Source: Desulfovibrio sp. 86 (GTDB taxonomy: Bacteria; Desulfobacterota; Desulfovibrionia; Desulfovibrionales; Desulfovibrionaceae). From it: a stretch of DNA of 64,000 nt. Positions 61,136-64,000 of the stretch are shown here, piece by piece. Location of the stretch: the NCBI RefSeq assembly GCF_902702915.1, contig NZ_LR738849.1, positions 930,001 through 994,000 of the forward strand. Direction: 5' to 3'. Position 1 is the stretch's first letter; every line of letters begins with the position of its first letter. A program made the position numbers and the translations under genes. The notes under the pieces were generated by a model. That model was not told the DNA's origin. It was given only the letters and a program-made list of their open reading frames with translations, and made no database searches.

Positions 61136-61650
61136 TGCGCCTTTTCGCATTCGTCGCGCGCTCTCCGTGCGCGCCTTCTGCCCCATCTGCGATTCGCACC
61201 ACTGGTACCTCCTGACCGACTGTCCCCGGCTGTACACCCGCCTTGAGCTCCTTCTCTTCGCCTGACGGACACTTCGTCTTCTGCCACCCGCCTTGAGATC
61301 ATTTCCTTCGACTGTCTACCGCCAGGCACCTTGCCCTTGATATGGCCCAATGCCCTGGAAGACGCGTCCTTTGAAGTCCTCACCAATTACCTGCAATAAA
61401 AATTTTAGGGGGTGGGGGCGTGGGGGAGGAGACCCTTTTGTAGTGCGTATACCTTTTTTCAAAAGGTATACGCACTAACGCTGCACGACCGTGCAGCGCG
61501 CCACAACGTGGCGTGGATTCTGCCGCAAATCGCATTTTCGGCAGAATGACACCTTTGAAATGTGAAACACTTCAAAGGTAATCTGGTCTAAAGAGGGTCC
61601 CTCTCCCACAAAGCATTTCACAGCGCCATCTCCGCAGCCCTCTGAAAACG
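61136..61650. repeat. Gene-free region with a nested repeat structure
   Basis: The left part holds a ~27-base imperfect direct repeat (ACCCGCCTTGAG(C/A)TC...CTTCG at 61237 and 61288). The right part, 61400-61618, is the third, inverted copy of the GTGGGGGAGG element, split in its loop: TTTTAGGGGGTGGGGGCGTGGGGGAGGAGACCCTTTT ends at 61439 and AAGAGGGTCCCTCTCCCACAAAGCATTTC resumes at 61591. The ~150 bases in between are a chain of palindromes whose end resembles the AGAGCA elements. No gene is visible. Confidence 0.7.
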
Positions 61651-61684
61651 CGGAATCCCCGCACCGGTTGGTGCGGGGATTCCG
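61651..61684 (-). terminator. Terminator of secD-secF
   Basis: The 15-bp perfect stem CGGAATCCCCGCACC, 4-base loop, GGTGCGGGGATTCCG; on the minus strand it is followed by TTTTC. 34 bases past the secF stop. Confidence 0.85.
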
Positions 61685-61717
61685 TCTGTCTATCAAAAGC
61701 CTTTAACGAATGCGGGC

Positions 61718-62821
61718 TTACACCACGCCGTGTTCGCCGGGCCGTTCATACTGGTCTTTTTTCTGCACAAGGCGGACGTAAAAGTCCGTATCGCCCAGAG
61801 CCAGCAGGATGGCGGAAGAAACATAGATGGAGGAGGCCGTGCCTATGACCACGCCCATGAGCATGGTGAGGGCAAAATCGTGAATGACGCCGCCGCCGAG
61901 GAAGAACAGGGCCAGGGTTGACATCAGGGTCGTGCCGCTGGTCAGGATGGTGCGCGAAAGGGTCTGGTTGACGCTCTTGTTGATCAGGTGCGCCATGTCC
62001 AGATTTGGCGTTGCCCGCAGGTTTTCGCGCAGGCGGTCATAGATGATGATGGTGTCGTTGAGCGAAAAGCCCACCAGTGTCATCAGGGCCGCCATGACGT
62101 TGAGGTCGATTTCGACATTCATCAACGAGAGCAGGCCCACGGTTATGGCGACGTCGTGCAGAAGCCCCACAACGGCCCCTAGTGCGAAGTTGAGCCGCAA
62201 CACAAAGCATACGACCATGGTTATGCCCAGTGCCAGCATCACAAGCCAGCCCATGCCAAGGCCTGTGAGTCCGGCCACGTAAATGCCGCCCCAAAGGGCA
62301 GCCGCCATGATGGCGCCAGCCATCCAGCGCTGTTCAAAACGGCCGGAGATATACACCGCAATGAGCAGAATGGCATAGTACAGCGCGCTGAGGGCCTTGT
62401 TGGTCAGGTCAGCGCCCACCTTGGGGCCCACGATCTCAAGGCGCACAATTTCAGCGGCATTGCCGGGAAAGGTGGCGGCCAGGGAGTCCATCACCGTGGT
62501 GCGCAGGTGCGTGGCGTCGGCGTTTTCGGCGCTGCTGAAACGCAGCAGATAGTCACGCCCGCCCTCGCCGAAGCGCTGGGTGGTGATGCCGGGCAGGGCC
62601 GGAGTATCCAGACCTTTTTTCAGGGCTTCGTCGGCCACGGGCTCCTGAAACTGCACCTGCACGATGACGCCGCCCGCGAAGTCGATGCCCATCTTGAGGC
62701 CATTGCCCCATACGGCAGAAATAATGCCGACGAGGATAAGCAGGGCGGAGGCTCCGTAAACCCAGAAGCGCTTGCCTATGAAGTCAATATTGGTGTCGTG
62801 TTTGATAAAGGTAAAACTCAT
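61718..62821 (-). CDS. secF: SecF, protein-export membrane subunit
   Basis: This 367-residue RND-fold protein has a first membrane helix (residues ~18-38), KMGIDFAGGVIVQVQF (the D1 motif, ~44-58), a periplasmic domain to ~130, then five helices with VGLLHDVAITVGLLSLMNVEIDLNVMAALMTLVGFSLNDTIIIYDRLRENL and NQTLSRTILTSGTTLMSTLALFFLG. With SecD it uses the proton or sodium gradient to pull exported proteins through SecYEG. It begins after GGGAGG, 18 bases past the secD stop. Confidence 0.95.
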   Translation of the reverse strand: MSFTFIKHDTNIDFIGKRFWVYGASALLILVGIISAVWGNGLKMGIDFAGGVIVQVQFQEPVADEALKKGLDTPALPGITTQRFGEGGRDYLLRFSSAENADATHLRTTVMDSLAATFPGNAAEIVRLEIVGPKVGADLTNKALSALYYAILLIAVYISGRFEQRWMAGAIMAAALWGGIYVAGLTGLGMGWLVMLALGITMVVCFVLRLNFALGAVVGLLHDVAITVGLLSLMNVEIDLNVMAALMTLVGFSLNDTIIIYDRLRENLRATPNLDMAHLINKSVNQTLSRTILTSGTTLMSTLALFFLGGGVIHDFALTMLMGVVIGTASSIYVSSAILLALGDTDFYVRLVQKKDQYERPGEHGVV

Positions 62822-62838
62822 GACAGCCTCCCGGCGCG

Positions 62839-64000
62839 CTAGATGCTCAGACCCTTGGGACCGCAATGGCGCGCCCATTCTTCAAAAATGGCCCGCGAAA
62901 CAAAGATGGCCGTAAACATGGAGGCAACAATGCCCAGCCCCAGGGTTACCGCGAAGCCTCTGATGGGCCCTGTGCCGAACTGGTACAGAATGACTGTAAC
63001 AATGATGGACGTGAGGTTGGCGTCCGTAATGGAGACCATGGCTCTGTCAAAGCCCGCCCGCACCGACGCCAGCGGCGTGAGTCCCAGGCGCAGTTCTTCA
63101 CGTATTCGTTCGTAGATCAGCACGTTGGCGTCCACCGCCATGCCGATGGTCAGCACGATGCCCGCGATGCCCGGCAGAGTCAGGGTAGCGCCAAAAGCGC
63201 CCATGCCCGCCATGACGATGAGCATGGTGAAACAGAGCATGAGGTTGGCGATAAGGCCGCTGAGGCCGTAATAAAAGCCGATGAAAACCACCACGGCAGC
63301 CGCGCCCACAAAGGCGGCGCGCACGCCGCTGTCAATGGCCTCCTGCCCGAGGGAGGGGCCGACGCTGCGCTCTTCCAGCACGGAAACAGGGGCGGGCAGC
63401 GAGCCCGCGCGCAGCACGATGGCGAGATCCTGCGCCTCGGCAGTGGTAAAACTGCCGGAAATGCTTGCCTTGCCGCCGCCGATGCGCTCGCGGATGACAG
63501 GCGCGGAATAGACCTTGCCGTCAAGCACGATGGCCATGCGGCGTCCCACGCTCTCGCCGGTCACGCGCTCAAAAATACGCGCGCCACGGGTGTTGAAGCT
63601 CATGGTCACATAGGACTTGTTCATGTTGTCGAAAGCAGGACGGGCATCGGCAATGTCTTCGCCGGTGAGCATCGAGTCTTTTTCAACAGCGATGCGGCCC
63701 TCGGGCTGCCCGGCGGTCTTTTCCAGCATGGGCAGAACCACTACCCCGGCGGGCAGAACGGCCTTGTTGGGGTCCACATCTTCACGAACCAGGTGAAATT
63801 CAAGGTGCGCTGTCTGGCCGATGATCTGCACGGCGCGGCGCGGGTCGGAAATGCCGGGCAACTGCACCTGAATGCGGTTGCCTGCCTGCTTGCGGATATC
63901 GGGTTCCGCCACGCCGAACTGGTCGATACGGTTGCGGATGGTGCGCAAGGCCTGGTCAAGGGACAGTTCTTCAATCCTCTTGACTTCGGCTGGCGTAAAG
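62839..64000 (-). CDS. secD: SecD, protein-export membrane subunit (5' part missing)
   Basis: About 387 C-terminal residues are visible. The frame continues unbroken to the right edge (…LSLDQALRTIRNRIDQFGVAEP), so the start and first membrane helix lie outside. The P1-domain segment IQVQLPGISDPRRA, the region AIDSGVRAAFVGAAAVVVFIGFYYG, and TLPGIAGIVLTIGMAVDANVLIYERIREELRLG with the conserved Asp of the proton path are all present. C-terminal helix ends EEWARHCGPKGLSI. Confidence 0.95.
   Translation of the reverse strand, partial: FTPAEVKRIEELSLDQALRTIRNRIDQFGVAEPDIRKQAGNRIQVQLPGISDPRRAVQIIGQTAHLEFHLVREDVDPNKAVLPAGVVVLPMLEKTAGQPEGRIAVEKDSMLTGEDIADARPAFDNMNKSYVTMSFNTRGARIFERVTGESVGRRMAIVLDGKVYSAPVIRERIGGGKASISGSFTTAEAQDLAIVLRAGSLPAPVSVLEERSVGPSLGQEAIDSGVRAAFVGAAAVVVFIGFYYGLSGLIANLMLCFTMLIVMAGMGAFGATLTLPGIAGIVLTIGMAVDANVLIYERIREELRLGLTPLASVRAGFDRAMVSITDANLTSIIVTVILYQFGTGPIRGFAVTLGLGIVASMFTAIFVSRAIFEEWARHCGPKGLSI

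Overview
The window looks like chromosome of a sulfate-reducing deltaproteobacterium close to Desulfovibrio. Four things point there: dsrC, the terminal step partner of dissimilatory sulfite reduction; a CO-induced (Coo-type) membrane [NiFe] hydrogenase in the gene order known from Desulfovibrio vulgaris; menaquinone made by the futalosine route (mqnB); and a chemoreceptor carrying a hemerythrin oxygen sensor. The DNA is GC-rich with mostly tight, overlapping operons. The first gene (cooM) and the last (secD) run off the window.

Layout. 0-6.6 kb: cooM(3' part)-K-L-X-U-H-hypA-cooF, a proton- or sodium-translocating hydrogenase with its nickel chaperone and a ferredoxin-like subunit bearing a long repetitive tail. 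6.6-8.2 kb: a gene-free block of long inverted repeats. 8.2-12.1 kb, minus strand: a Sel1-repeat protein, a putative sugar transferase and a NeuB-like nonulosonate synthase. 12.3-15 kb: a DMT-family transporter, rdgB and an orphan DppD-type ATPase. 15.4-21.2 kb: a secondary alcohol dehydrogenase, two chemoreceptors and a YedF-like protein. 21.8-26 kb, minus strand: a two-domain acyltransferase resembling OlsF, a DksA/TraR-like zinc-finger protein, and pdxS-pdxT. 26-31.8 kb: an unknown protein with a HAD phosphatase, YggT, DUF465, ilvB-ilvN and ilvC.

32-42.6 kb: a 711-residue acidic motif-repeat protein, then menG, a UDP-sugar dehydrogenase, mqnB, a polyprenyl diphosphate synthase and purL. 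42.6-44.7 kb: three head-to-tail copies of a 703-bp IS200-type element. 45-52 kb: a basic secreted protein, larC, a CBS protein, dsrC, a class A penicillin-binding protein and trmI. 52.4-57.8 kb: a pair of DJ-1/PfpI-domain genes, hldD, and a minimal SufC-SufB operon led by an unknown protein. 57.9-64 kb: tRNA-Met, a PAP2 phosphatase, an arsR-arsM pair, an RRM protein and secF-secD.

Themes. Respiration and electron transfer (Coo hydrogenase, menaquinone genes, dsrC), metal handling (hypA, larC, SufBC, arsenic methylation) and envelope building (NeuB, UDP-sugar dehydrogenase, HldD, PBP1A, PAP2, OlsF-like) dominate. The most unusual material is non-coding or repetitive: the tandem IS200 array with leaders that hide the ribosome site, two families of dispersed palindromic intergenic elements (one apparently nested inside the other at 61.4 kb), and the 1.3-kb inverted-repeat block. 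I did not find a clear new defence or effector system. The best candidates for new protein biology are the DLDxLL-repeat protein, the CooF tail, the SufBC-associated 108-residue protein and the NeuB/transferase pair.
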